Origin: Blastomonas aquatica
GTDB lineage: Bacteria; Pseudomonadota; Alphaproteobacteria; Sphingomonadales; Sphingomonadaceae
DNA length: 64,000 nucleotides
Direction: 5' to 3'
NCBI RefSeq assembly: GCF_014639875.1
Contig: NZ_BMGD01000003.1
Coordinates: 372,001 to 436,000 of the forward strand
Within the stretch, counting starts at the first letter, position 1. Each line of letters begins with the position of its first letter. A program made the translations under genes and the position numbers. The notes below the pieces were generated by a model, which ran no database searches, was not told the DNA's origin, and saw nothing but the letters and a program-made list of their open reading frames with translations. Of the stretch, positions 9,024 to 17,160 are shown in pieces.

Positions 9024-9074
9024 TTCACGGCGGACTCGGGCTTGGCCCTGTCGTCGGTTCCAAGGAGAGAAATC

Positions 9075-10247
9075 ATGGCTCATGCTTATATCGTAGACGC
9101 GGTCCGCACCGCTGGAGGCCGCCGCGGCGGACGTCTCGCTGGAATTCACCCTGTCGATCTTGGCGCAGCGGTGTTCGATGCCATCGCCAGCCGCAACGAT
9201 TTCGATACCAAGGCGATCGACGACGTCATCACCGGCTGCGTCGGCCAGGGCGGCGAGCAGACGATGGATCTGGGCCGCAACGCGGTGCTCGCCTCGAAGC
9301 TTCCGGACAGCATTCCTGCGGTCACCATCGATCGCCAGTGCGGTTCGTCGCAGCAGGCGATGCAGTTTGCCGCGCAAGCAGTGATGAGCGGCACGCAGGA
9401 TATCGTGCTCGCCAGCGGCATCGAGAGCATGACCCGCGTGCCGATGGGCAGCCCCGCGGTGCTGTACATGAAAGCGGGCCTTGGCAACTACAAGTCGGCG
9501 CGGCTCGAAGAGGCGTTTCCCGGTGTGATGTTCAGCCAGTTCGATGGCGCCGAGATGATCGTCAAGAAGCACGGCCAGACCAAGGAACAGATCGACGCCT
9601 ATTCGCTCGAAAGCCACCGCCGCGCGGCGGCTGCCTCACAGGCCGGTGCGTTCGACAACGAGATCGTCCCGGTCGAGATCGAGACCCCCGAGGGCAAGGT
9701 CTGGCACAAGGTCGATGAAGGCATCCGCTTCGATGCGACGCTGGAAGGCATTTCGGGCGTCAAGCGGATCACCGAAACCGGCGTGCTTTCTGCCGCGAAC
9801 GCCAGCCAGATCTGCGATGGTGCCTCGGCGGTGCTGATCGTGTCCGAACAGGCGCTGAAGGATCATGGCCTGACCCCGCGTGCGCGGATTCATCACGTCT
9901 CGGTAACCGCCGGCGATCCGGTGATCATGCTCGAAGAGCCGCTGTTCGCCACCGAGCGCGCGCTCAAGCGCGCGGGCATGTCGATCAACGATATCGACCT
10001 GTATGAGGTCAACGAGGCGTTTGCGCCGGTACCGCTGGCCTGGCTGTCGTACCTCGGTGCCAGCCATGACCGGCTCAACGTCAATGGCGGCGCGATCGCT
10101 CTGGGCCATCCGCTCGGCGCTTCGGGCACCAAGCTGATGGCGACGTTGCTCAACGCGCTTGAAGCGCGCGGCGGCAAGTACGGCCTGCAGACAATGTGCG
10201 AAGGCGGTGGCCAGGCCAACGTCACGATCATCGAACGGCTGGGCTGA
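9075..10247 (+). CDS. Acetyl-CoA C-acyltransferase (thiolase)
   Basis: Cleaves 3-ketoacyl-CoA with CoA to release acetyl-CoA, the last step of a beta-oxidation round (390 aa, normal for the family). The start at 9075 follows AAGGAGAGA. The catalytic set is complete: Cys89 in DRQCGSSQQA, His345 in ALGHPLGASG and Cys375 in TMCEGGGQ. The NEAF motif (NEAFAPVPLAW) is present. It is first in a unit with an SDR, an enoyl-CoA hydratase and a TetR regulator. Together they make nearly a full beta-oxidation round, lacking only an acyl-CoA dehydrogenase. Chain-length preference cannot be read. Confidence 0.95.
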   Translation: MAHAYIVDAVRTAGGRRGGRLAGIHPVDLGAAVFDAIASRNDFDTKAIDDVITGCVGQGGEQTMDLGRNAVLASKLPDSIPAVTIDRQCGSSQQAMQFAAQAVMSGTQDIVLASGIESMTRVPMGSPAVLYMKAGLGNYKSARLEEAFPGVMFSQFDGAEMIVKKHGQTKEQIDAYSLESHRRAAAASQAGAFDNEIVPVEIETPEGKVWHKVDEGIRFDATLEGISGVKRITETGVLSAANASQICDGASAVLIVSEQALKDHGLTPRARIHHVSVTAGDPVIMLEEPLFATERALKRAGMSINDIDLYEVNEAFAPVPLAWLSYLGASHDRLNVNGGAIALGHPLGASGTKLMATLLNALEARGGKYGLQTMCEGGGQANVTIIERLG

Positions 10248-10257
10248 GCTTTAAACA

Positions 10258-10392
10258 ATCCTCCCCGGAACGGGGAGGGGGACCGCAGAGCGGTGGAGGG
10301 GAAGCGTCCAGGCGCTGTCACGAATGTTGGCATGACCCCGCTGCCCCTCTGTCAGTCCTGCGGACTGCCACCTCCCCGGCCCGGGGAGGATT
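10258..10392. repeat. 135-bp MITE-like element with 12-bp terminal inverted repeats
   Basis: AATCCTCCCCGG at the left end is the exact inverse of CCGGGGAGGATT at the right. Internal short palindromes (GGACCGC..GCGGTGG type) fill the middle, and there is no coding capacity. It sits between thiolase and SDR inside what looks like one operon. No target-site duplication is evident. Confidence 0.7.
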
Positions 10393-10422
10393 GAAATTCG
10401 AATACCTTTCAGGAGACCCAAT

Positions 10423-11205
10423 ATGATACTCGACTCTTCGATTTCCGCCGTCGTCACCGGCGGTGCTTCGGGCCTTGGCGCTGCCACCGCCCGCGCGCTG
10501 GCCGCCAAGGGCGTCAAGGTTGCCATCTTCGATCTGCAGGAAGAAAAGGGCACCGCGCTCGCCAATGAAATCGGCGGTGTGTTCTGCGAAGTTAACGTCA
10601 CCGACGACGCCAGCGTCGATGCAGGGTTCGCCAAGGCCCGCGCCGCGATCGGCCAGGAGCGAATCCTGGTCAACTGCGCCGGCACCGGCAATGCGATCAA
10701 GACCGCCAGCCGCTCGAAGGAAGACGGCAGCATCAAGCATTTCCCGCTCGATGCGTTCAACTGGATCATCCAGATCAACCTCGTCGGCACCTTCCGCTGC
10801 ATCGCCAAGTCGGCAGCCGGCATGATGACGCTCGACCCGCTGGCCGATGGCGATCGCGGTGCCATCGTCAACACCGCATCCGTGGCGGCCGAAGACGGCC
10901 AGATCGGCCAGGCGGCCTATGCGGCATCGAAGGGCGGTGTCGTCGGCATGACCTTGCCGATCGCGCGCGATCTTTCGAACGAAGGCATTCGCGTCAACAC
11001 CATCCTGCCCGGCATTTTCAATACCCCGCTGCTCGCCGCCGCGCCGCAGCCGGTCAAGGATGCGCTGGGCGCTTCGGTTCCGTTCCCCAAGCGTCTGGGC
11101 AACCCGGAAGAATATGCGCAGCTCGCGATGACGATGATCGAGTGCGGCTATTTCAACGGTGAAGATGTGCGCCTCGATGGCGCCATTCGCATGGCACCGC
11201 GCTGA
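10423..11205 (+). CDS. Short-chain dehydrogenase, 3-hydroxyacyl-CoA dehydrogenase (HSD10-like)
   Basis: A 260-aa NAD(H)-dependent SDR. The cofactor loop TGGASGLG is at residues 12-19, NTAS holds Ser153, and YAASK gives Tyr166 and Lys170; the catalytic triad spacing is normal. The sequence resembles type-2 3-hydroxyacyl-CoA dehydrogenase (HSD10), including a long insert before NWIIQINL. In this operon it would oxidise the 3-hydroxyacyl-CoA made by the hydratase to the ketoacyl-CoA cleaved by the thiolase. The ribosome site AGGAGA is seven bases from the start. A different alcohol substrate is possible, because the family is broad. Confidence 0.9.
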   Translation: MILDSSISAVVTGGASGLGAATARALAAKGVKVAIFDLQEEKGTALANEIGGVFCEVNVTDDASVDAGFAKARAAIGQERILVNCAGTGNAIKTASRSKEDGSIKHFPLDAFNWIIQINLVGTFRCIAKSAAGMMTLDPLADGDRGAIVNTASVAAEDGQIGQAAYAASKGGVVGMTLPIARDLSNEGIRVNTILPGIFNTPLLAAAPQPVKDALGASVPFPKRLGNPEEYAQLAMTMIECGYFNGEDVRLDGAIRMAPR

Positions 11206-11273
11206 GCTGACCAGTTCCCCGTCCGATGGATGATCGGGCGGGGAACGCTTTCATCGTGTAGAAGGGCCTTCAG

Positions 11274-12140
11274 ATGGAATATACGGCCATCCGCTATTCG
11301 TTAGCCGACGGGATCGCGACGATCACGCTCGATCGCCCCGAGAAAATGAACGCCTTTACCAATACGATGATGGCCGAGATGATCGACGCGTTCGATCGGA
11401 TCGATGCTGATGATGACGTCCGCGCAGTCATCGTCACCGGCGAGGGCAGGGCGTTTTGTGCGGGGGCGGATCTGACGCCCGACAGCGGGGGCGGACCGTT
11501 CTCCAGCGACGATCCGGTCAGCGACCTGTCCGATCCGCGTGTACGCGACGGCGGCGGGATGCTGACGCTGCGGATGTTCCGGTGCACCAAGCCTGTGATC
11601 GGCGCGATCAATGGTGCAGCGGTGGGCATAGGCGCGACCATGCAACTGCCGATGGATATGAGACTCGCGTCGAGCACCGCGCGATTCGGGTTCGTGTTCG
11701 CACGGCGCGGCATCGTTCCCGAAGCGGCATCATCCTGGTTCCTGCCCAAGCTGGTGGGACATCAACAGGCCCTCGAATGGTGCATGACCGGCAGGGTTTT
11801 CGATGCGCAGGAGGCGCTCGCAGGCGGGCTGGTCCGGTCGGTTCACGCGCCCGAGGACCTGATCCCCGCAGCGACTGCGCTGGCCCGCGAAATCGCCGAT
11901 AACACCGCGCCGGTGTCGGTGGCGCTGACCCGCGCCATGCTATGGCGCCTGCCATCTGCGCCGCACCCAATGGACGCGCACCGGATCGACAGCCGTGCAA
12001 TCTATACCCGCTCGCGTTCGGGCGATGCGGCCGAGGGGATATCCAGCTTCCTGCAGAAGCGCGCAGCTAATTATCCCGACCGGGTTGCATCCCAGATGCC
12101 GGGTTTCTATCCATGGTGGGATGAACCCCAGTATGAATGA
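11274..12140 (+). CDS. Enoyl-CoA hydratase/isomerase family protein
   Basis: A crotonase-fold protein of 288 aa, slightly longer than usual because of a C-terminal tail. The oxyanion-hole segment GRAFCAGADL is present, followed by a small insert, and the second segment is NGAAVGIGATM. The canonical Glu positions align to FVFARRGIVPEAAS, where one catalytic Glu is retained (PEA). It would hydrate or isomerise an enoyl-CoA between the missing dehydrogenase and the SDR. Its stop overlaps the start of the TetR gene. The exact reaction (hydratase, isomerase or hydrolase) cannot be decided by eye. Confidence 0.88.
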   Translation: MEYTAIRYSLADGIATITLDRPEKMNAFTNTMMAEMIDAFDRIDADDDVRAVIVTGEGRAFCAGADLTPDSGGGPFSSDDPVSDLSDPRVRDGGGMLTLRMFRCTKPVIGAINGAAVGIGATMQLPMDMRLASSTARFGFVFARRGIVPEAASSWFLPKLVGHQQALEWCMTGRVFDAQEALAGGLVRSVHAPEDLIPAATALAREIADNTAPVSVALTRAMLWRLPSAPHPMDAHRIDSRAIYTRSRSGDAAEGISSFLQKRAANYPDRVASQMPGFYPWWDEPQYE

Positions 12141-12765
12141 AGCGCCAACGCACGATGGCGAGCTCAATGCCCGCGATCAGCTGATCGATGCAGCCAGCCA
12201 GATCATGCGCGACGGCGATACGGTAGACCTTTCGTTGAGCGAACTGTCGCTGCGATCTGGCCTCAACAGTGCTTTGGTCAAATATTATTTCGGCAACAAG
12301 CAAGGCCTGATGCTGGCGCTGCTCGAGCGCGACATGCGCAACATCGTCAACAGCCTCGATGCGCTGGTGGCCAAAGACTTTCCCCCCGACGAGAAGCTGC
12401 GCGTGCATATTCGTGCGGTGATCGGCACCTATTTTCGATTTCCCTATCTCAACCGGCTGTTGATGCGGATGGTCCGCGATGCCTCGCCCGAGGTTTCGCG
12501 CAAGATTGCCGACGACTATCTGCTGCCGATCTCGCATGCCTATTCGAAACTGATCGACGAGGGTGTGAAAAAGGGCTTGTTTCGGCCGATCGATCCGCAA
12601 CTGTTCTACTTTACGGTCACGGGTGCTGCCGACCGGTTCTTTTCGGCGCGGCTAGTGCTGCATCATTGCTATGGGCAGAGCGAGGTGACCGAGCAGATGC
12701 GCGATGACTACGCCGACCACACGCTCGATATTATCATGCCAGGATTGCTGAAACGTCCCGATTGA
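12133..12765 (+). CDS. TetR family transcriptional regulator of the P450/beta-oxidation cluster
   Basis: A 210-aa repressor-type protein with an N-terminal helix-turn-helix (SLSELSLRSGLNSALVKYYF, about residues 32-51) and a C-terminal ligand domain. The start is taken at 12133, where ATGAATGA overlaps the hydratase stop; an in-frame ATG at 12121 is the alternative. It is the last gene of the thiolase unit. The two near-identical 18-bp palindromes before that unit and before the CoA ligase are the natural binding sites, so it probably represses both and is relieved by a CoA ester. That link is inference from position. Confidence 0.88.
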   Translation: MNEAPTHDGELNARDQLIDAASQIMRDGDTVDLSLSELSLRSGLNSALVKYYFGNKQGLMLALLERDMRNIVNSLDALVAKDFPPDEKLRVHIRAVIGTYFRFPYLNRLLMRMVRDASPEVSRKIADDYLLPISHAYSKLIDEGVKKGLFRPIDPQLFYFTVTGAADRFFSARLVLHHCYGQSEVTEQMRDDYADHTLDIIMPGLLKRPD

Positions 12766-12871
12766 AAAAAGACACCGGTATCATCTGAATGTCCGATGAA
12801 CCGTTGGTTACATAACATCGCGTTACGGTAATAAACTTACAACAAAGAGAAACTTTCGGTATAGGGGAGGC

Positions 12872-13213
12872 ATGAACACTCCCAACCCGATTCCCGTCGC
12901 CATTCATTCTACCGAACAGGCAGATCGTCACGCACGTTCTGCCTCGGTCAGCAATGCTGATCAGCAGGCTTTCGACGCTGCGACCGTTCGGTTGCGCCAT
13001 GCGTTGCATGCTGCCGCTAACGGGGCGTACTTTCATGAAGTGTGCGATGCCCGGCTTGCCCTGCGTTCGCTGGCGGTAAAGCTGCGAGACGCCGGATTTT
13101 GGCGGTCGGACAAGCAGGGTTTGCGCGCAACGGTATCGCTGTTGTGGGAGGCGGACCGGTTTGTGAATGATCATGCACTGACCTGCCCGGACGACAAGTC
13201 CGCGCAACTATAA
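12872..13213 (+). CDS. Hypothetical protein, 113 aa
   Basis: I do not recognise this protein. It is predicted to be soluble, rich in Ala and Arg, and largely helical from residue 30 on (QQAFDAATVRLRHALHAA, CDARLALRSLAVKLRDAG); it has no signal peptide and no membrane segment. GGGGAGG lies immediately before the ATG, closer than usual. The GC-poor upstream stretch (12780-12860) contains several GTTAC/ATAAC words, and similar words recur after the gene near 13330-13380. It stands alone between a TetR gene and a convergent DUF2147 gene. Probably a real gene, function unknown. Confidence 0.6.
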   Translation: MNTPNPIPVAIHSTEQADRHARSASVSNADQQAFDAATVRLRHALHAAANGAYFHEVCDARLALRSLAVKLRDAGFWRSDKQGLRATVSLLWEADRFVNDHALTCPDDKSAQL

Positions 13214-13270
13214 TTGAATCGAGATCAAATTCTTTACGTCTGCCGGGTCGCACGGGAGCAGGCGTGAAGA

Positions 13271-13320
13271 GGCGGGTCGGTCGCGGCTTTGAGACGAGTT
13301 ACGCACCGACCCGCCATTCA
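13271..13320. terminator. Putative bidirectional terminator between convergent genes
   Basis: GGCGGGTCGGT (13271-13281) pairs with ACCGACCCGCC (13305-13315); the loop is 23 bases. T-rich sequence follows on the + side. Its place between a forward and a reverse gene fits a shared terminator; the long loop lowers confidence. Confidence 0.5.
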
Positions 13321-13408
13321 TTTATCGTGATGTTACCGTTTAATGACACTATCCGTGCCACAATGTAACATGTGGGTTACGGTGGTCATCACACGAAGTT
13401 TCGCGGTT

Positions 13409-13831
13409 CTACTTCGCAGACGTCCAGATCTGGGTCTGGCAAAACATCGCGACACACCCTTCAACATTCAGGCTTCCGGCCTTGCCGTTGCTGACGATTG
13501 ACCGATAGGTCTTGCCGGTGTTCGGATCGTAGATCTGGCCGCGCCATTTGGCGCCATCCGCGACAAAACCGCTCAGGATAGGCAGCCCTACCAGCTTGCG
13601 CTTTCTCAACACCGGATCAGGATTGTTAACATCGGTGGTGGCGCCGCTTTTGGGCTGTTCGATCAACCGTGCAATCTTGCCGCACAGAGCCTTGCCGCAG
13701 GGCGCGATAGTAACCAGCGCGCGTTTGTCCTTGGTGTACCATTGCCCAGTGATATTCTCCGCAGCCTGAGCAGGCATTGCAAATGCAAGTGTCCCGGCGG
13801 CCAGAATTGCGACAGATGCGATCAAGCGCAT
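13409..13831 (-). CDS. DUF2147 family secreted protein
   Basis: A 140-aa protein with a clear signal peptide (MRLIASVAILAAGTLAFAMP, cleavage near AQA) and a DUF2147 domain: ITGQWYTKDKRALVTIAPCG at the start, NPDPVLRKRKLVGLPIL in the middle, and GQIYDPNTGKTYRS. The reverse-strand start ATG at 13831 is chosen because GGTGGAG precedes it at proper spacing; a GTG four codons earlier is less likely. Several cysteines (ALCGK, EGCVAMFCQ) may form disulfides in the periplasm. The family is common in sphingomonads and has no established function that I know of. Confidence 0.86.
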   Translation of the reverse strand: MRLIASVAILAAGTLAFAMPAQAAENITGQWYTKDKRALVTIAPCGKALCGKIARLIEQPKSGATTDVNNPDPVLRKRKLVGLPILSGFVADGAKWRGQIYDPNTGKTYRSIVSNGKAGSLNVEGCVAMFCQTQIWTSAK

Positions 13832-13935
13832 ATTGTTCTCCACCTCGAATAGGAATAGCCTGTCATCCTAGCCACGCAGCAGACGGGGACAAAACCGGCG
13901 GTGTCCGGTCGTAGATAACGCGGGGAAGGACAAGC

Positions 13936-15156
13936 ATGAAGCGGAAATTTGCAGCGACGAAATTTGCAGCGATAGTGTCATTATGGGTGTGTGCAGCCAC
14001 AGCGCCGCTGATGGCCAAGGACATCCTCGTTGCAGCGGGCAGCGGCGCACAGGAGCGGTTGCAGGAAGCGCTGATTCTTGCCCAGCCCGGTGACACGGTG
14101 GTGTTGGCCGAAGGCAAATTCGTGCTCACCGACGGACTGTCGCTCGATGTCGCAGGCGTGACCGTCAAGGGCGCGGGACCCGACAAATCGGTGCTGAGCT
14201 TTGCCGGGCAACTCGCTGCGGGTGAAGGCCTGCTGGTGACCTCTGACAATGTCGTGCTGCGTGATTTTGCAGTGGAAGACAGCAAGGGCGATGCGATCAA
14301 GTCCAAAGGTGCGGACAACATCGTCTATCACAACCTGCGGGTCGAATGGACCTGGGGGCCCAAGGAAACCAACGGTGCCTATGGTATCTACCCGGTCGAG
14401 AGCGAAAACGTACTGATCGATTCGGTGCTGGTGATCGGCGCATCAGATGCGGGCATCTATGTTGGCCAGTCGCGCAACATCATCGTCCGCGATTCGATTG
14501 CGCGGTTCAATGTTGCGGGCATCGAGATCGAAAACAGCTTCAACGCCGACGTGTTCGATAACGTCGCCACCAAGAACACCGGCGGGATTCTGGTGTTCGA
14601 CCTGCCCAATCTGCCGCAACAAGGCGGCCACAACGTCCGCGTGTTCAGCAACATCGTCGCAGAGAATGATACACCCAACTTTGCGCCAAAGGGCAACATC
14701 GTCGCCAGTGTGCCGACAGGTACCGGCGTCATGATCATGGCCAATCGCGATATCGAAATTTTCGACAATGTGTTCGAAGGCAATGGCTCGTCTAACATCA
14801 TGGTCATCGGCTATCGTCAGGCATTTGACGATGCGCAATATCAGCCGACGGTGCGCCATGTACGGATCAGCGACAACGCGCACGGCAAGACCGGTTTTGC
14901 CCCGCAATTTGACGGTGGCGAGATGCTCGCCGCAGCCTTTGGCGGCAGCGTGCCGCCGATCATCTGGGATGGCGTCGGCGGTTCCGGTGCCAGCATCGTG
15001 TCGAGCGACGAGGTGCCGGTGCTCAACCTGGGCCTCACCCGCTCCGACCAGCCGATCGAGACCGCGCAACCCCAGCTTGCCAAGCTGACCGGCGACGCTG
15101 CACCCAAGCTGCCCAAGATCGTGATGCCCGAAGCGATGGAAGCTGCAATCCGGTGA
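13936..15156 (+). CDS. Parallel beta-helix repeat protein, exported (partner of the diheme cytochrome)
   Basis: A 406-aa protein with an N-terminal signal peptide (about residues 8-24), then short right-handed beta-helix coils rich in N, V, I and D repeats (DNVVLRDFAV, DNIVYHNLRV, NVLIDSVLV, NIIVRDSIAR, NADVFDNVAT). This is the family (TIGR03805-type) usually encoded next to an SO_2930-type diheme cytochrome, which is exactly the next gene here; the two overlap by GTGA. The pair probably acts in the periplasm or outer membrane. Beta-helix folds often bind or cut polysaccharides, but no catalytic site is evident and the substrate is unknown. Confidence 0.88.
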   Translation: MKRKFAATKFAAIVSLWVCAATAPLMAKDILVAAGSGAQERLQEALILAQPGDTVVLAEGKFVLTDGLSLDVAGVTVKGAGPDKSVLSFAGQLAAGEGLLVTSDNVVLRDFAVEDSKGDAIKSKGADNIVYHNLRVEWTWGPKETNGAYGIYPVESENVLIDSVLVIGASDAGIYVGQSRNIIVRDSIARFNVAGIEIENSFNADVFDNVATKNTGGILVFDLPNLPQQGGHNVRVFSNIVAENDTPNFAPKGNIVASVPTGTGVMIMANRDIEIFDNVFEGNGSSNIMVIGYRQAFDDAQYQPTVRHVRISDNAHGKTGFAPQFDGGEMLAAAFGGSVPPIIWDGVGGSGASIVSSDEVPVLNLGLTRSDQPIETAQPQLAKLTGDAAPKLPKIVMPEAMEAAIR

Positions 15157-16178
15157 ACCCGATGCGGATTGCCCTCGCGCTGGGCTGCGCGGCATTGGTG
15201 ATCAGCGCTGCGCCTGCATCGGTGCGGGTCAACGACAGTGTGATCCTCGATGCAGGCTATCCGCGTGCCTTGTCTGAATACGGCTTTTTCACAGGGCAGG
15301 GGGTCGCCAGCCCTTCGGCGCAACTGATCGGCTACAATCTGCAAACACCGTTGTTCTCTGACTATGCCGAAAAGCAGCGGTTCGTCTACGTCCCCGACGC
15401 GGCGCGGATTAGGGCAGATACTGACGGGAGGCTCGATTTTCCTGTCGGCAGCGCGCTGATCAAGACCTTCGGCTATGGCACCGGCACGGCGTTTCGCCCG
15501 ATCGAGACCCGCGTATTGCTGCACCGCGCATCGGGCTGGGAGGCCTTGCCCTATGTCTGGAAATCGGATGGGTCGGATGCCGAACTCAAGCTCGCCGGGA
15601 CGCGATTGCCTGTCTCCGTCACTCCACCTTCGGGGCAGACGCAGACGATCAGCTATGCCGTACCCAACAAGAACCAGTGCAAGGAATGCCATTCGCGCGC
15701 AGGCGCGGTGGTGCCGATCGGGCCGACTGCCGCCAATATGGATGTAGCGCCGGCCTATATCCCAGCGTTTCGCAATCGTATCGACTGGACCGGCAAGACA
15801 CCGCTGGGCACCGGCCCGGTGTGGAACGATGCCGCATCAGGTTCGCTCGATGCGCGAGCCCGCGCCTATCTGGCGGTAAACTGCGCACATTGCCACAACC
15901 CGGAAGGGTCGGCGAGCAATTCGGGGCTGTTCCTCGATGCGCAGGCGGCAGGCGATCCGGTCGCGACCGGCATCTACAAGCGCCCGGTCGCAGCAGGGCG
16001 CGGTAGCGGCGGGCATGATTTTGCAATTGCCCCGGGCGACCCTGCGCAGTCGATCATGATCCACCGGATGCGCTCGACCGAACCCGGCGTTGCCATGCCC
16101 GAGGTTGGGCGCTCGATGGTGCATGAAGAAGGCGTCGCGCTGATCGCGCAATGGATTTCGTCACTCCCCGCCAGATAG
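15153..16178 (+). CDS. SO_2930-type diheme c-type cytochrome family protein
   Basis: A 341-aa exported protein: a signal peptide (RIALALGCAALVISAAPAS) and two CxxCH heme sites, CKECH in NKNQCKECHSRAG and CAHCH in AVNCAHCHNPEGSA, with candidate distal Met ligands downstream (VAMPEVG). The start is GTG at 15153 overlapping the previous stop, or ATG at 15162. The family (TIGR03806-type) is defined by its pairing with the beta-helix protein. An electron-transfer or oxidase role in the periplasm is likely; the partner substrate is unknown. The c-type maturation genes are not in this window. Confidence 0.88.
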   Translation: MNPMRIALALGCAALVISAAPASVRVNDSVILDAGYPRALSEYGFFTGQGVASPSAQLIGYNLQTPLFSDYAEKQRFVYVPDAARIRADTDGRLDFPVGSALIKTFGYGTGTAFRPIETRVLLHRASGWEALPYVWKSDGSDAELKLAGTRLPVSVTPPSGQTQTISYAVPNKNQCKECHSRAGAVVPIGPTAANMDVAPAYIPAFRNRIDWTGKTPLGTGPVWNDAASGSLDARARAYLAVNCAHCHNPEGSASNSGLFLDAQAAGDPVATGIYKRPVAAGRGSGGHDFAIAPGDPAQSIMIHRMRSTEPGVAMPEVGRSMVHEEGVALIAQWISSLPAR

Positions 16179-16244
16179 CTGTTGCACCCCACCGATCGCG
16201 CGCTACTCGAAGGTTCAGATGTCATCATGCAAGGGCGGACGGCG

Positions 16245-17123
16245 ATGAGCGAGTGGACGATTGGGGTTATCGGCGGTTCGGGCCTGTATGCGATCGACGG
16301 GCTGGAAGATGCGCAATCGATCCGGGTGGACAGTCCGTTCGGCGAGGCCTCGGACGAGGTTGTTATCGGAACGCTGCACGGTCATCGTTTCGTGTTCCTG
16401 CCGCGTCACGGCAAGGGTCACCGGATCAGCCCGACCGACGTCAACGCCCGCGCCAATATCGATGTTCTCAAGCGCGCAGGCTGCACCGATGTGATCGCGA
16501 TCTCGGCAATTGGGTCGTTGCGCGAGGAGCTTGCGCCAGGGTGTTTTGTTGTCGTCGACCAGTTCATCGATCGCACCGTCAACCGCACCAAGAGCTTTTT
16601 TGGCACCGGAATGGTTGCGCATGTCTCGATGGCCGATCCCGTCTGTCCGCGCCTCGCCACGCTGGCGGCAGAGGCCGCGCGCGCTGCTGGCGCACCGGTA
16701 TCGGTCGGCGGCACCTATCTGGCGATGGAAGGCCCGCAGTTCTCGAGCCGCGCGGAAAGCCACATGTATCGCGCCTGGGGTTGCGATGTGATCGGGATGA
16801 CAGCAATGCCCGAGGCGAAGCTGGCGCGCGAAGCAGAGCTGCCCTACGCGCTGGTCGGCATGGTCACCGACTATGATTGCTGGCGCGAAGGCGAGGCACA
16901 TGTCGAAGTGGGCGCGATCATCGCGCAAATGAACAGCAACTCGGCCAGGGCGCGGCAGATGGTGATCGAACTCGCCAAGGCGCTGCCGCAGCAAAGACCG
17001 GCCAGCCCGATCGACACTTGCCTCGATTTCGCGCTGATCACCGCGCCCGAAGCGCGCGACCCCAAAGTGCTTGCGCAGCTTGATGCCGTTGCCGGAAGGG
17101 CCTTGCACGCCAACCCGGAGTGA
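16245..17123 (+). CDS. mtnP: S-methyl-5'-thioadenosine phosphorylase
   Basis: Phosphorolyses methylthioadenosine to adenine and 5-methylthioribose-1-phosphate, the first step of methionine salvage. It has 292 aa, typical for the family. The start at 16245 is preceded by GGGCGG; the longer frame adds a non-conserved N-terminus. Visible motifs are GVIGGSGLY (phosphate loop), LPRHGKGHRISP, ISAIGSLREELAPG, YLAMEGPQFSSRAES (substrate loop) and VGMVTDYDCW. The rest of the salvage pathway is not nearby, so the gene appears alone. Identification is firm. Confidence 0.95.
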   Translation: MSEWTIGVIGGSGLYAIDGLEDAQSIRVDSPFGEASDEVVIGTLHGHRFVFLPRHGKGHRISPTDVNARANIDVLKRAGCTDVIAISAIGSLREELAPGCFVVVDQFIDRTVNRTKSFFGTGMVAHVSMADPVCPRLATLAAEAARAAGAPVSVGGTYLAMEGPQFSSRAESHMYRAWGCDVIGMTAMPEAKLAREAELPYALVGMVTDYDCWREGEAHVEVGAIIAQMNSNSARARQMVIELAKALPQQRPASPIDTCLDFALITAPEARDPKVLAQLDAVAGRALHANPE

Positions 17124-17160
17124 TCAGGCAGGAGTGATCAGGTAGAAGTGGTTAGGCAGA
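17119..17160 (+). repeat. Three imperfect 13-15-bp tandem repeats at the mtnP 3' end
   Basis: GAGTGATCAGGCAG, GAGTGATCAGGTA and GAAGTGGTTAGGCAG follow one another across the mtnP stop codon and run into the end of the convergent gene. Confidence 0.5.
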
